A DNA stretch of 64,000 nucleotides, from NCBI GenBank assembly GCA_030428785.1, contig JAUIEF010000003.1, positions 1-64,000 on the forward strand. Direction: 5' to 3'. Position numbers and translations under genes: made by a program. The first letter of the stretch is position 1. Each line of letters opens with the position of its first letter. The DNA comes from a bacterium. Its GTDB lineage: Bacteria; Planctomycetota; B15-G4. Below, in pieces: positions 1 to 7,551 of the stretch. Under the pieces are notes generated by a model. That model had not been told where the DNA came from. It worked only from the letters and a program-made list of their open reading frames with translations, and searched no databases.

Positions 1-342
1 CGGGCGGTACTTGCGCACCGCCTCGAGCATGCGGGTCACGCCCAGTCCCGTGACGTCGCTGGTCAGCACCGGCTGGTTCCACGACGTCGGCACGAACGAC
101 TGCGCGGCGAGGTTGTAGACCTCGTCGGCCTCGCTGGCCTCGAGCGCGGCCATGAGCGAGCTCGGGTCGAGCAGGTCCGCCTCGATGAGCTCGACCTTGC
201 CCTTGAGGTGGTCGATGCGCTCGTAGTGGTCCGTGGACGCGCGGCGGACGGCCCCGAAGACCGTGTAGCCCTTCTCGAGGAGCAGGTCGGCGAGGTAGCT
301 GCCGTCCTGTCCGGTGATTCCCGTGATGAGTGCGTGGGGCAT
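1..342 (-). CDS. gmd: GDP-mannose 4,6-dehydratase-like sugar-nucleotide dehydratase, 3' part missing
   Basis: Only the first 114 residues lie in the window; the gene runs off the left edge. The start ATG is at 342. The N-terminus carries a Rossmann NAD(P)-binding motif, ITGITGQDGSYLADLLLEKG. It is followed by VRRAST and, later, VYNLAAQSFVPTSWNQP, which are the hallmark segments of the GDP-mannose 4,6-dehydratase branch of the extended short-chain dehydrogenases. In that family the enzyme makes GDP-4-keto-6-deoxymannose, precursor of GDP-fucose or GDP-rhamnose for surface glycans. The catalytic Tyr-Lys part is outside the window, so the exact substrate cannot be confirmed. UppP lies 47 bp upstream in the same direction, which fits a cell-envelope context. 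Confidence 0.85.
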   Translation of the reverse strand, partial: MPHALITGITGQDGSYLADLLLEKGYTVFGAVRRASTDHYERIDHLKGKVELIEADLLDPSSLMAALEASEADEVYNLAAQSFVPTSWNQPVLTSDVTGLGVTRMLEAVRKYRP

Positions 343-389
343 CGCGCTGTCCGATCCGACCGGGGTGAGGGAGCGGAGAGGTTACCCCA

Positions 390-1181
390 TCAGGCGGTCA
401 GGATCGCCGCCACGCCCATCGCCGCGGTGTACCAGCCGAAGCGTCGCAGCGAGACGGGGTCGACGCGGACCGCGATGAAGCGCAGCGCGACGGTGCCGAC
501 GACGCAGGCCACGGCCATCGCCGCGATCATCGTCGGCTCGAGGGCCAGCTCGGCGGTGCCGCCCTTCACCGTGTCGAGCAGCACCGCGCCGCCGACCGCC
601 GGGATCGAGATGAGGAACGCGATGCGCACCGCGTCGGGCCGCCGGTAGCCGAGCAGCAGCGCGCCGACGATCGTCGCGCCCGCGCGGCTCACGCCGGGCG
701 CGAGCGCGAGGCTCTGGAAGAGCCCCATCGCGAGACCGTGCGCCCACGTCCCGTCCTCCACGACGCGCGACTGCTTCGTGTCGTCCTTCGGCGCGACGAC
801 GACGAGCAGCACGGTCGTCACGAGCAGGAAGCAGCCCGCGGCCGTCGGGTTGCTCAGGTCCTCCTCGATGAGCTTCTTGAGCGGGATGCCGAGCCCGGCC
901 GTCACGACGGACGCCCCCACCGCGAGCTTCCACAGCCCGGCCGACCCGCTCCCGAGCATGCGCCGCAGGTCCGCGAAGCAGAAGAGCACCACGGCGACGA
1001 GCGTCCCGAAGTGCAGCGCGATCTCGCGCGACAGGCTGCCCTCGGTCTCGAGCCCGAACCAGTGCCCGAAGACGACGAGGTGCCCGCTGCTCGACACCGG
1101 CAGGAACTCGGTGGCGCCCTGGATGGCCCCCAGCAGCAGGAGGCCGGCGGTCGCGCCGAGCGCGAGGAGGACGGTGTTCAC
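390..1181 (-). CDS. uppP: Undecaprenyl-diphosphatase
   Basis: This is a polytopic membrane protein of 263 residues, the usual length for UppP (BacA family). It dephosphorylates undecaprenyl diphosphate so that the lipid carrier of peptidoglycan and surface glycans can be reused. Both family signatures are present: QGATEFLPVSSSGHL near residue 20 and PGVSRAGATIVGALLLG in the second half, which together form the active site. Hydrophobic helices cover most of the chain. The GTG start at 1181 overlaps the stop of the upstream regulator gene as GTGA, so the two are probably co-translated. A longer in-frame extension upstream is only a shadow of the regulator gene. Confident call. Confidence 0.93.
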   Translation of the reverse strand: MNTVLLALGATAGLLLLGAIQGATEFLPVSSSGHLVVFGHWFGLETEGSLSREIALHFGTLVAVVLFCFADLRRMLGSGSAGLWKLAVGASVVTAGLGIPLKKLIEEDLSNPTAAGCFLLVTTVLLVVVAPKDDTKQSRVVEDGTWAHGLAMGLFQSLALAPGVSRAGATIVGALLLGYRRPDAVRIAFLISIPAVGGAVLLDTVKGGTAELALEPTMIAAMAVACVVGTVALRFIAVRVDPVSLRRFGWYTAAMGVAAILTA

Positions 1182-1756
1182 ACGGCGATCCCGACGTGGC
1201 GGTAGACGGTGTCGCGCAGCGCGGCGAGCTCGAAGGGCTTGGGCAGCCAGCCGTCGGCGCCCCGCTCCATGAGGTCGTGCGCCTGCTCCTCCGTGAGGTG
1301 CGCGGACATGAGCACGATGGTCGGCTGCTCGAGGTCGGTGAAGCCGCGGATCGTCGAGACGACGCGGTCGCCGGTCGTGTCGCCGAGCCGGAAGTCGAGG
1401 AGCAGCAGCCGCGGGCGACGCGCCGCCGTCTTGAGGCCGGCCTCCCAGCCGGACGACGCCTCGTCGACCTCGACGACGCCCAGGCCGCCGAGGTACTTCA
1501 CGACGAGGCTGCGGATGCCCTCGTCGTCGTCCACGACGAGCACGAGCGGGCGGCCGCCGCCGGGCAGCTCGACCGGCATCCCGCTCTCCTGGAGGAAGCG
1601 CTGGACCGCGCGGCGCGTGAAGCGGCGGTCGCGGGAGCCGGGCAGCCGGTAGCCCTCGAGGCGGCCCTGCTCGAACCACTTGATGACCGTGCGGATGGTC
1701 ACGCGGCAGAGGCGCGCCACGTCTCCGGTGGTGAACACCTCCTGGATGCCGGCCAT
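1178..1756 (-). CDS. Response regulator with N-terminal MerR/excisionase-type HTH and C-terminal receiver
   Basis: The protein has 192 residues. Residues 5-56 form a MerR/BldC-like winged HTH (FTTGDVARLCRVTIRTVIKWF, then RRFTRRAVQRFL). Residues 70-190 form a CheY-type receiver with the acidic pair D76/D77, phospho-acceptor D121 in LLLLDFRL and the conserved lysine K173 in PKPF. DNA-binding domain first and receiver last is the reverse of the common order. No histidine kinase is adjacent, so the partner is unknown. It overlaps uppP by 4 bp. A promoter-like TAGCAT lies six bases before the ATG, suggesting a leaderless mRNA. DNA binding and phosphorylation are inferred from the domains; the target genes are unknown. 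Confidence 0.85.
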   Translation of the reverse strand: MAGIQEVFTTGDVARLCRVTIRTVIKWFEQGRLEGYRLPGSRDRRFTRRAVQRFLQESGMPVELPGGGRPLVLVVDDDEGIRSLVVKYLGGLGVVEVDEASSGWEAGLKTAARRPRLLLLDFRLGDTTGDRVVSTIRGFTDLEQPTIVLMSAHLTEEQAHDLMERGADGWLPKPFELAALRDTVYRHVGIAV

Positions 1757-1762
1757 GGGGCG

Positions 1763-1791
1763 ATGCTAGCGGGCGCGCGGGCGCGGTTCAC
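1763..1791 (-). promoter_or_regulatory. Putative promoter of the HTH-receiver gene (leaderless arrangement)
   Basis: Reading the minus strand, GTGAAC (1791-1786) and TAGCAT (1768-1763) are separated by 17 bases. TAGCAT is followed by six bases and then the ATG at 1756, so transcription would start at or next to the start codon. The -35 box is a weak match; the spacing pattern recurs at other genes of the window. Confidence 0.45.
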
Positions 1792-2491
1792 CCGTGGAGT
1801 CCGGTCCGCGCACGGACGGCGCGCCGAGCGGCGCGGCCGGCGGCCACGCGAGGCAGCGCCGGCAGGGCGAGAGGCCGTCCTCGAAGGGCCCGTCCGCGCG
1901 CGGCGCCGTCGGGAGCACGCCCTGCCGCTCGCGGACGACGCGGCACGACGGCCGGTGGAACGCGCTCCCCGTGAGCAGGAACGGTCCCGCCGCCGGCGGC
2001 CGGTCGAGGAGCGCGTGCACGCCGCGCCGCAGCCGGACCGCTCGCCGCTGCGCGCGCAGGAGCCCGTCGTCGCCGCCCCGGTAGACCCAACCGAGGCCCG
2101 CGTCGACGAGCCGCTCGGAGAGGCTCCCGTCCTGCGAGCGCAGGTCCGCGAGGAGGCGGCCGTAGACGTCGAGGCCCGGGGCCGCGGGCTCGGGACGCGG
2201 GCCCTCCGGCCCGGCCGCGTCCACGAAGGCCTGGCTGAGCCGCCGGGCCTCCTCGGCCCCGGGGCGCCCGGTCTCCGGACAGTCGATCCCCGGCAGGCGC
2301 AGCCGGCGTCCGTCGCGCGCCACGAGCGTGTCGCCGTCGACGGCCACGGCGCCGTACCAGGACCCCGCGTCCTCCGGGACCCCGTCGCCGACGGACGGAG
2401 CCCCGTCCCGGAGCGAGACGAGGACGACCGCGAGGAGCAGAACTCGCGCGACGACGACCCGTCGCCGCTCGAGCCGCTCGAGGAGCGTCAG
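1766..2491 (-). CDS. Secreted thermonuclease-like (SNase) protein with Ada-type zinc-binding tail
   Basis: The open frame ends at 1766 and reads through an SNase-like domain: GAVAVDGDTLVARDGRRLRL, then GIDCPETGRPGAEEARR, then YGRLLADLR and LVDAGLGWVYRG. These match the Staphylococcus nuclease fold (DGDT, R..GID.PE, YGR). The first ~28 residues are a basic-plus-hydrophobic segment typical of a signal peptide or anchor. The C-terminus has FHRPSC...GLSPCRRC, an arrangement like the Ada-type Cys zinc site seen in other nucleases of this class. The start is uncertain: no ATG, GTG or TTG lies before the signal-like segment in this frame, and the only candidate is a CTG at 2491 overlapping the ald stop. 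Activity is inferred. Confidence 0.65.
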   Translation of the reverse strand: MTLLERLERRRVVVARVLLLAVVLVSLRDGAPSVGDGVPEDAGSWYGAVAVDGDTLVARDGRRLRLPGIDCPETGRPGAEEARRLSQAFVDAAGPEGPRPEPAAPGLDVYGRLLADLRSQDGSLSERLVDAGLGWVYRGGDDGLLRAQRRAVRLRRGVHALLDRPPAAGPFLLTGSAFHRPSCRVVRERQGVLPTAPRADGPFEDGLSPCRRCLAWPPAAPLGAPSVRGPDSTGEPRPRAR

Positions 2492-3600
2492 GCGAGGACG
2501 CTCTCCAGCGTGACGCAGTCGCGGCCGAAGGCCTTGGCGACGCCCGGGTGCGTGATCGCGCCGCGCATGACGTTGGCGCCCAGCGCGAGGCCCGGGTCGG
2601 CGGCGAACGCGGCGCGCAGGCCGTCGCGCGCGAGACGGCGCGCGTACGGCAGCGTCACGTTCGTGAGCGCGAAGGTCGACGTCCGCGGCACGGCGCCCGG
2701 CATGTTCGCCACGCCGTAGTGGACGACGCCGTCGACCTCGTAGACCGGGTCGAGGTGCGTCGTCGGCTTGATGGTCTCGACGCATCCCCCCTGGTCGACG
2801 GCCACGTCGACGATCACGGAGCCCTTGGGCATGAGCGAGAGGTCGTCGCGGGCCACGAGGTTCGGCGCCTTCTCGCCCGTGACGAGCACGGCGCCGACGA
2901 CGAGGTCGGCGGTCGCCAGCTCCTCCTGGATGGCCAGACGGTTGCTGAAGCGCGTCGTGACGTTCGCCGGCATGACGTCGTCGAGGTAGCGCAGCCGGTC
3001 CATGTCGATGTCCATGATGGTCACGCGCGCGCCGAGGCCCGCCGCCATCTTCGCGGCGTTGATGCCGACGATGCCGCCGCCGAGGATCAGCACGCGCCCG
3101 GGCTCGACGCCGGGCACGCCGCCGAGCAGCACGCCGCGCCCGCCCATGGGCTTCTCGAGGAACTTGGCGCCCTCCTGCACGCTCATGCGGCCCGCCACCT
3201 CGGACATCGGGGTGAGCAGCGGGAGCGTGCCGTCCAGCTCGACCGTCTCGTACGCGACGCAGTCGGCGCCCGACGCGACCATCGCGTCCGTGAGGGTCTC
3301 GCTCGCGGCGAAGTGGAAGTACGTGAAGAGCAACTGGCCCTCGCGGATCCGGCCGTACTCCTCCGCGATGGGCTCCTTGACCTTGAGGATCATGTCCGCC
3401 TCGGCGAACACCGCGTCCGCGTCGGGGAGGATCTTCGCCCCCGCCGCGACGTACTCCTCGTCGGAGATGCCGCTGCCCAGGCCGCCGTCCTTCTGGACGA
3501 AGACCTCGTGCCCGTCCTGCACGAGCAGGTCGGCGCCCGCGGGCACCATCGCGATGCGGTTCTCGCTGGGCTTGATCTCGGTGGGGACGCCGATCTTCAT
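2488..3600 (-). CDS. ald: Alanine dehydrogenase
   Basis: This 370-residue protein has the normal length for the family. It interconverts L-alanine and pyruvate plus ammonia using NAD. The N-terminal MKIGVPTEIKPSENRIAMVP is the family signature and includes the substrate-binding arginine R15. LKVKEP (residues 72-77) carries the active-site lysine region, and FTYFHFAAS includes the catalytic histidine H96. RVLILGGGIVGINAAKMA is the Rossmann glycine motif near residue 170. The start ATG at 3600 fits the family N-terminus. A TAGACT hexamer at 3663-3658 is a possible -10 box. The downstream nuclease frame begins at or just inside its stop codon, so the two may be coupled. Confidence 0.95.
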   Translation of the reverse strand: MKIGVPTEIKPSENRIAMVPAGADLLVQDGHEVFVQKDGGLGSGISDEEYVAAGAKILPDADAVFAEADMILKVKEPIAEEYGRIREGQLLFTYFHFAASETLTDAMVASGADCVAYETVELDGTLPLLTPMSEVAGRMSVQEGAKFLEKPMGGRGVLLGGVPGVEPGRVLILGGGIVGINAAKMAAGLGARVTIMDIDMDRLRYLDDVMPANVTTRFSNRLAIQEELATADLVVGAVLVTGEKAPNLVARDDLSLMPKGSVIVDVAVDQGGCVETIKPTTHLDPVYEVDGVVHYGVANMPGAVPRTSTFALTNVTLPYARRLARDGLRAAFAADPGLALGANVMRGAITHPGVAKAFGRDCVTLESVLA

Positions 3601-3762
3601 CGCGCGGTTCCGGTACGGGGGGCGGGAGGTTCCCGGGCTGTCCGAAAAGGGCCCGGGAGTCTATCAGCGGCCGGTGCGCGCGCTCCAGACCCCGCCGGGG
3701 CCGCCCGCCCGACGGGGGCCGGCGGAGCGGGCGGCGGGCGCCCTCCGATTCCCGGACCGCCG

Positions 3763-3791
3763 TTGAACCCGCCCCGGGGAATCCGTATGAC
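3763..3791 (+). promoter_or_regulatory. Promoter of tRNA-Val
   Basis: TTGAAC (3763-3768) and TATGAC (3786-3791) are separated by exactly 17 bases. They lie 46 bases before the mature 5' end of the tRNA. This is one of the best sigma-70-type matches in the window. Confidence 0.6.
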
Positions 3792-3837
3792 ACCCCCTTC
3801 CCTCGCCGGCCCGTCCGGCGTCGGGACGACGGATCGT

Positions 3838-3914
3838 GGGCGCATAGCTCAGTTGGCTAGAGCACCAGCTCGACAAGCTGGGGGTCGAAGGTTCGAGTCC
3901 TTCTGCGCCCACCA
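3838..3914 (+). tRNA. tRNA-Val (anticodon GAC)
   Basis: A complete cloverleaf can be folded. The acceptor stem pairs GGGCGCA with TGCGCCC. The D arm is GCTCAGTTGGCTAGAGC. The anticodon stem pairs CCAGC with GCTGG around loop TCGACAA, with anticodon GAC at 3872-3874. A T arm with GTTCGAGTC follows. Discriminator A is at 3911 and the CCA end is encoded at 3912-3914. It reads GUC (and GUU by wobble) valine codons. Confidence 0.95.
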
Positions 3915-3925
3915 CGACCGCCCGG

Positions 3926-5125
3926 TCAGACGTCGTCCCGCGGATCCGGTTGCCGCTCCGCGACCGTCCCCGAGAGCCCCCCGCCGCGGCCCGCGGCGGC
4001 GTGGCCGAAGCGCTCCCGGATCGCGTCGAGCGTCCGGTTCACCGTGTCGTCGCCGCGACGGTCCGCGAAGAGTTCCGTCTGCACCGCGGCGTCGGCGGGC
4101 AGGAGGTCCGCGACACCCACGCCGAGCAGCCGCACGGGCTGCCGCTTCGCGCGCGTCGCCTCGAGCAGGCGACACGCCGCGCCGTGGATCTCGAGGTCGT
4201 CGTGCGTGGCGGGGTCGACGCGCACCTGGCGGGTGAGCGTCTCGAACGGCGGGTAACGGAGCTTGAGGCGCACCGTCCGTCCCGCGAGCCCGTGCCGACG
4301 CAGCCGTCGCCCCACGTCCTCGCTCAGCGCGAGCAGGATCGCGCGCAGCCGCTCGGCGTCCGTCTCGTCCTCCTCGAAGGTCGTCTCGCGGCTCACGGAC
4401 TTCGCCTCGCGGTCCGCCTTCACCGGCCGGTCGTCGAGGCCGCGGCACAGCGCGTGGTAGTGGCGCCCGGACGCCTGGCCGAACCACGCGACGAGCGTCT
4501 CGACCGCGAGCGCCTGCACGTCGGCGATCGTCCGCAGCCCGTGCCGCGCCATGCGCTCCTGCGTCTTGCGCCCCGCGCCCCACAGCCGCGCCACGGGTAG
4601 CGGCGCGAGGAACGCGGCCTCGCCGCCCGCGGGCACCACCGTGAGGCCGTCCGGCTTGTCGTGGTCCGAGGCCACCTTGGCGACGAACTTGCTCGTCGCG
4701 ACGCCCACCGACACGGTGAGCTCCGTGCGCCGGAGGACCTCCGCGCGGAGCGCGCGCGCGATGGCCTCGCCGCCGCCGTGCAGCCGCACGCTGCCCGTGA
4801 CGTCGAGGAAGGCCTCGTCGAGCGAGAGCGGCTCCACGAGGTCCGTGAACGACTCCATGACCTCGCGCAGCACGCCGCTCGCCTCGACGTAGGCCTCCAT
4901 GCGGGGCCGCAGGTAGACGCCGTCCGGGCAGAGCCGGCGCGCCTGCGCGGTGGGCATCGCGGAGTGCACTCCGAAGCGCCGCGCCTCGTAGGAGGCCGTC
5001 GACACGACCCCCCGCCGGCCGAGCCCCCCGACGATCACGGGCTTCCCGCGGAGCTCGGGCCGGTCCCGCTGCTCGAGCGCCGCGTAGAACGCGTCCATGT
5101 CGGCGTGGAGGATGACGCGGTCCAT
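3926..5125 (-). CDS. dinB: DNA polymerase IV (Y-family translesion polymerase)
   Basis: This 399-residue protein matches DinB. It inserts bases opposite damaged template and is used in damage tolerance. The first catalytic motif HADMDAFYAALEQRD sits at the N-terminus (D8 region), and SLDEAFLDVTGS near residue 105 supplies the D-E pair. GVATSKFVAKVASDHDKPDGL is the Y-family finger/palm signature. LWGAGRKTQERM is the HhH region, and the C-terminal little-finger domain includes SVSRETTFEED. The start at 5125 gives the standard MDRVILHADMDAF N-terminus. A TAGAGT hexamer eight bases before the ATG is a possible -10. The 3' end lies 12 bp past the tRNA-Val gene on the opposite strand. Confident call. 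Confidence 0.94.
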   Translation of the reverse strand: MDRVILHADMDAFYAALEQRDRPELRGKPVIVGGLGRRGVVSTASYEARRFGVHSAMPTAQARRLCPDGVYLRPRMEAYVEASGVLREVMESFTDLVEPLSLDEAFLDVTGSVRLHGGGEAIARALRAEVLRRTELTVSVGVATSKFVAKVASDHDKPDGLTVVPAGGEAAFLAPLPVARLWGAGRKTQERMARHGLRTIADVQALAVETLVAWFGQASGRHYHALCRGLDDRPVKADREAKSVSRETTFEEDETDAERLRAILLALSEDVGRRLRRHGLAGRTVRLKLRYPPFETLTRQVRVDPATHDDLEIHGAACRLLEATRAKRQPVRLLGVGVADLLPADAAVQTELFADRRGDDTVNRTLDAIRERFGHAAAGRGGGLSGTVAERQPDPRDDV

Positions 5126-5302
5126 GGCGGCCCACTCTACCGCCGCCCCGATCGTGACGGTCCTGCGGCGGCCCGGGACGGGGGCACCGCGCCTCCAACG
5201 GCCGCGGGGGACGGCCGGTATCCTCGACCGGTCGGCCGGCGGCGCCGACCCCGTCGTGACCCTGATCGTCACGAGGATCCTCGTCCCGACAGGAGCCCTG
5301 CC
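5126..5302. promoter_or_regulatory. Divergent control region of dinB and the HtrA-type protease
   Basis: This 177-bp spacer separates two divergent genes. It holds TAGAGT (5139-5134, minus) as a possible dinB -10 and TATCCT (5219-5224, plus) as a possible protease -10. It also holds an inverted repeat GGTCGGC/GCCGACC (5230-5236 and 5244-5250) and a perfect 14-bp palindrome ACGAGGATCCTCGT (5271-5284) just before the Shine-Dalgarno AGGAG at 5291. The two symmetric elements could be operators; this is inference. Confidence 0.35.
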
Positions 5303-6616
5303 ATGTCTCGTCGTTCCGTGGAGCGGACGCTCGGTCTCGTGCTCGTGCTGGCGGCCGGCCTGCCCGCGCAGGAGGAGTGGTCCCGGGAGTTCACCCCGGA
5401 GCAGCTGCCCCGGGTGACCCCCATCGTCCGCGTGGCCCGCGAGGTCGGCCCCGCGGTCGTGAACATCTACCAGGAGGTCATCGAGCAGGTCGCGCTGCCC
5501 TGGCCGTACCGCTACTTCGAGCCCGGCGGCACGCGCCGCACGAGCCTCGGCTCGGGCGTCGTCATCGACCCCGACGGCTACATCCTCACGAACTCGCACG
5601 TCATCGCGCGCCCCGACCGCGACATCCAGGTGCGCCTCCCCGACGGCAAGGCCTTCGTCGCGAAGCTCATCAACACGGACCCGGCGAACGACGTCGCGCT
5701 GCTCAAGGTCGCCGCGGAGCGGCCGCTGCCGTACGCGCGCCTCGGGACCTCCTCCGACGTCATGGTCGGCGAGACGATCGTCGCCATCGGCAACCCGCTC
5801 GGGAACGAGAACACCGTGACCTCCGGCATCGTGAGCTCGCTCTTCCGCGACGTGAACGTGCCGGGGCAGCCGGGCGGCGCGCAGCGTTTCCGCGACTTCA
5901 TCCAGCTCGACGCGGCGATCAACCCGGGCAACAGCGGCGGCCCGCTGCTCAACATCCGCGGCGAGGTCGTCGGCATCAACTGGGCCATCGCCACCGAGGC
6001 GGAGGGCATCGGCTTCGCGATCCCCATCGACCGCGTGCGCGACAGCCTCGTCGACCGCCTGCTCAACCCGCTCGTCGTGAGCGACGTCGTGACGGGCCTC
6101 GAGGTCGAGAGCGACGCGTGGGGCCGCGAGGTCGCGCTCGGGCACGTCGCGGACGACTCCCCCGCCGCGCGCGCCGGCCTGCTCCCCGGCGACCGCCTCG
6201 TCTCCGTGGACGGCCGGCCGGTCGAGTGGGTCTTCGACTACAACAAGGCGCTCTTCGGCTCGCGCCCCGGCGACCGGCTCGACCTCGTCGTGAAGCGCGG
6301 CGAGAGCGTCATCCCCGTCGAGCTCGAGCTCGCGGCGGACGAGACGCCCATGCGCTTCATCGAGTCGCTCACGGGCCTGCGCGTCGTGGACCACCCGCGG
6401 TACTACGGCGTCGTCGTCGAGTCCGTCGACCCGCGGGGCCCGGCCGCGCGCCTGCCGATCCAGCGCGGCGACCTCATCGACGGGCTCGCGGGGAGGCACG
6501 TGAACGACAGCCAGGCGCTCTACCGCATCCTCAAGGCGCTGCCCGACGGCGTGCAGGTGGACATCCAGCTCTTCCGGCGCGGCCAGCCCCTGCGCGGGCG
6601 GCTCTCCCTGCGCTGA
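5303..6616 (+). CDS. HtrA/Do-type serine protease with PDZ domains
   Basis: This 437-residue protein is a DegP/HtrA-family protease. It has an N-terminal signal-like segment (ending near PAQEEW), so it should act in the periplasm on misfolded proteins. The catalytic triad is visible: His99 in ILTNSHVIA, Asp130 in ANDVALLKV and Ser211 in NPGNSGGPL. The protease domain is followed by a PDZ domain around residues 275-350 (DDSPAARAGLLPGDRLVSVDG). A second, more divergent PDZ domain follows near residues 370-435 (GVVVESVDPRGPAARLPIQRGDLIDG). The ATG at 5303 has AGGAG 7 bases upstream. The gene is monocistronic or leads into the small gene 77 bp downstream. Which Do paralogue it corresponds to cannot be told from sequence alone. 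Confidence 0.92.
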   Translation: MSRRSVERTLGLVLVLAAGLPAQEEWSREFTPEQLPRVTPIVRVAREVGPAVVNIYQEVIEQVALPWPYRYFEPGGTRRTSLGSGVVIDPDGYILTNSHVIARPDRDIQVRLPDGKAFVAKLINTDPANDVALLKVAAERPLPYARLGTSSDVMVGETIVAIGNPLGNENTVTSGIVSSLFRDVNVPGQPGGAQRFRDFIQLDAAINPGNSGGPLLNIRGEVVGINWAIATEAEGIGFAIPIDRVRDSLVDRLLNPLVVSDVVTGLEVESDAWGREVALGHVADDSPAARAGLLPGDRLVSVDGRPVEWVFDYNKALFGSRPGDRLDLVVKRGESVIPVELELAADETPMRFIESLTGLRVVDHPRYYGVVVESVDPRGPAARLPIQRGDLIDGLAGRHVNDSQALYRILKALPDGVQVDIQLFRRGQPLRGRLSLR

Positions 6617-6659
6617 CGGCTCTCCCCGCTGACGGCTCTCCCGGCGCGGACGGCGGGGG

Positions 6660-6687
6660 TTGGAAGCTCCCGGGATCGAGGTATCCT
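6660..6687 (+). promoter_or_regulatory. Putative promoter of the small membrane protein gene (leaderless)
   Basis: TTGGAA (6660-6665) and TATCCT (6682-6687) have a 16-base spacer. TATCCT is followed by six bases and then the ATG at 6694. This places the expected transcription start at the start codon. Confidence 0.45.
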
Positions 6688-6693
6688 CCCGAC

Positions 6694-6843
6694 ATGGACT
6701 CCTTCCTGCGCTTCCTCGGCGAGAACAAGGTCTGGTGGATCACGCCCCTGGTGCTGGTCCTCGGCCTCGTCGCCTTCCTGTACTTCTCCGACACCTCGGG
6801 CAGCCCGCAGACGGACGAGGGCTTCCAGTACGACATGTACTGA
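6694..6843 (+). CDS. Small single-pass membrane protein, DUF5989-like
   Basis: This 49-residue protein has a short amphipathic start (MDSFLRFLGENKVWW), one transmembrane helix (ITPLVLVLGLVAFLYF) and a polar tail ending in DEGFQYDMY. Length and layout resemble the DUF5989 family of small membrane proteins, which are often found beside SxtJ and carbamoyltransferase genes in other bacteria. No such neighbours occur here. The function is unknown. It is followed after 9 bp by nadD in the same direction, so the two are probably co-transcribed. A leaderless promoter lies directly before it. The call as a real gene rests on the clean start context, the membrane helix and the similarity of layout. Confidence 0.7.
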   Translation: MDSFLRFLGENKVWWITPLVLVLGLVAFLYFSDTSGSPQTDEGFQYDMY

Positions 6844-6852
6844 GCGGACGCC

Positions 6853-7551
6853 GTGGCGTCCGGTCCCGTGAGCGGTGAACGTCCCGACGCGTCGGCCACG
6901 ACGCGCAGGCGGCGGCGCGTCGGCTGGCTGGGCGGCAGCTTCGACCCGGTGCACGAGGGGCACCTCGCGATCGCGCGGCTCGCCGCCGACCGCTTCGACC
7001 TGGAGCGCGTGCTCCTCGTCCCCGCGCCGCGCCCGCCCCACAAGCCCGACCGCATGCTCGCGCCCGCCGAGGCGCGGCTCGCGCTGCTCGAGGTCGCGAC
7101 GGCGGACGACGACCGCCTCGAGCCCTGCGACGTCGAGCTGCACCGCGACGGCCCGAGCTACAGCGTCGACACGGCGCGCGCGCTCCGCGAGCGCCTCGGC
7201 GAGGACGTCGACCTCTACTTCGTCATCGGCGCCGACACGCTCGTCGACCTGCCCAACTGGTACCGCATCGACGAGCTCTGCCGGCTCGTGACCTTCTGCG
7301 CGGTGACGCGCCCCGGCTCGCCGCTGGACGCCTCCCCCATGGCGGCCGTCGCGGGCGAGGAGGCCGCCGCGCGCATCCGCGCGCACCTCCTCGAGACGAC
7401 GCCGCACCCCGCGTCGAGCACGGCCGTCCGCGAGGCGCTCCTGCGCGGCGAGACCCCGGAGCACGTGCCGCCGGCGGTGCTCGCCGCGATCCGCGAGCGC
7501 GGGCTCTACAGCGAGGGCGGCGCGTCCTCGAGGTCGACCTCCGGCACCTGA
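6853..7551 (+). CDS. nadD: Nicotinate-nucleotide adenylyltransferase
   Basis: This is a nucleotidyltransferase of 232 residues. It transfers AMP from ATP to nicotinate mononucleotide in NAD synthesis. The HxGH-type motif is in GWLGGSFDPVHEGHLAIAR (residues ~24-42). LVPAPRPPHKPD follows, as in NadD. The second motif SSTAVREALLRG is near the C-terminus, and YFVIGADTLVDLPNWYRID is also typical. The start is not certain: GTG at 6853 and GTG at 6868 are both possible, and the first ~20 residues are unstructured and basic. The last 46 bp overlap the 3' end of the convergent TolC-like gene. The C-terminal residues SSRSTSGT may therefore be an extension without function. Confidence 0.93.
   Translation: MASGPVSGERPDASATTRRRRRVGWLGGSFDPVHEGHLAIARLAADRFDLERVLLVPAPRPPHKPDRMLAPAEARLALLEVATADDDRLEPCDVELHRDGPSYSVDTARALRERLGEDVDLYFVIGADTLVDLPNWYRIDELCRLVTFCAVTRPGSPLDASPMAAVAGEEAAARIRAHLLETTPHPASSTAVREALLRGETPEHVPPAVLAAIRERGLYSEGGASSRSTSGT

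Noticed and set aside
3664..3915. 83-residue minus-strand frame beginning MVGAEGLEPSTPS
   Set aside because: It is the antisense translation of tRNA-Val, a well-known artefact, and not a gene.
5303..6616. Second copy of the 5' motif GGTATCCTC shared by the protease and small-gene upstream regions as a regulon site
   Set aside because: The shared bases are mainly the -10 hexamer TATCCT itself. Two copies are too few to claim a regulator site.
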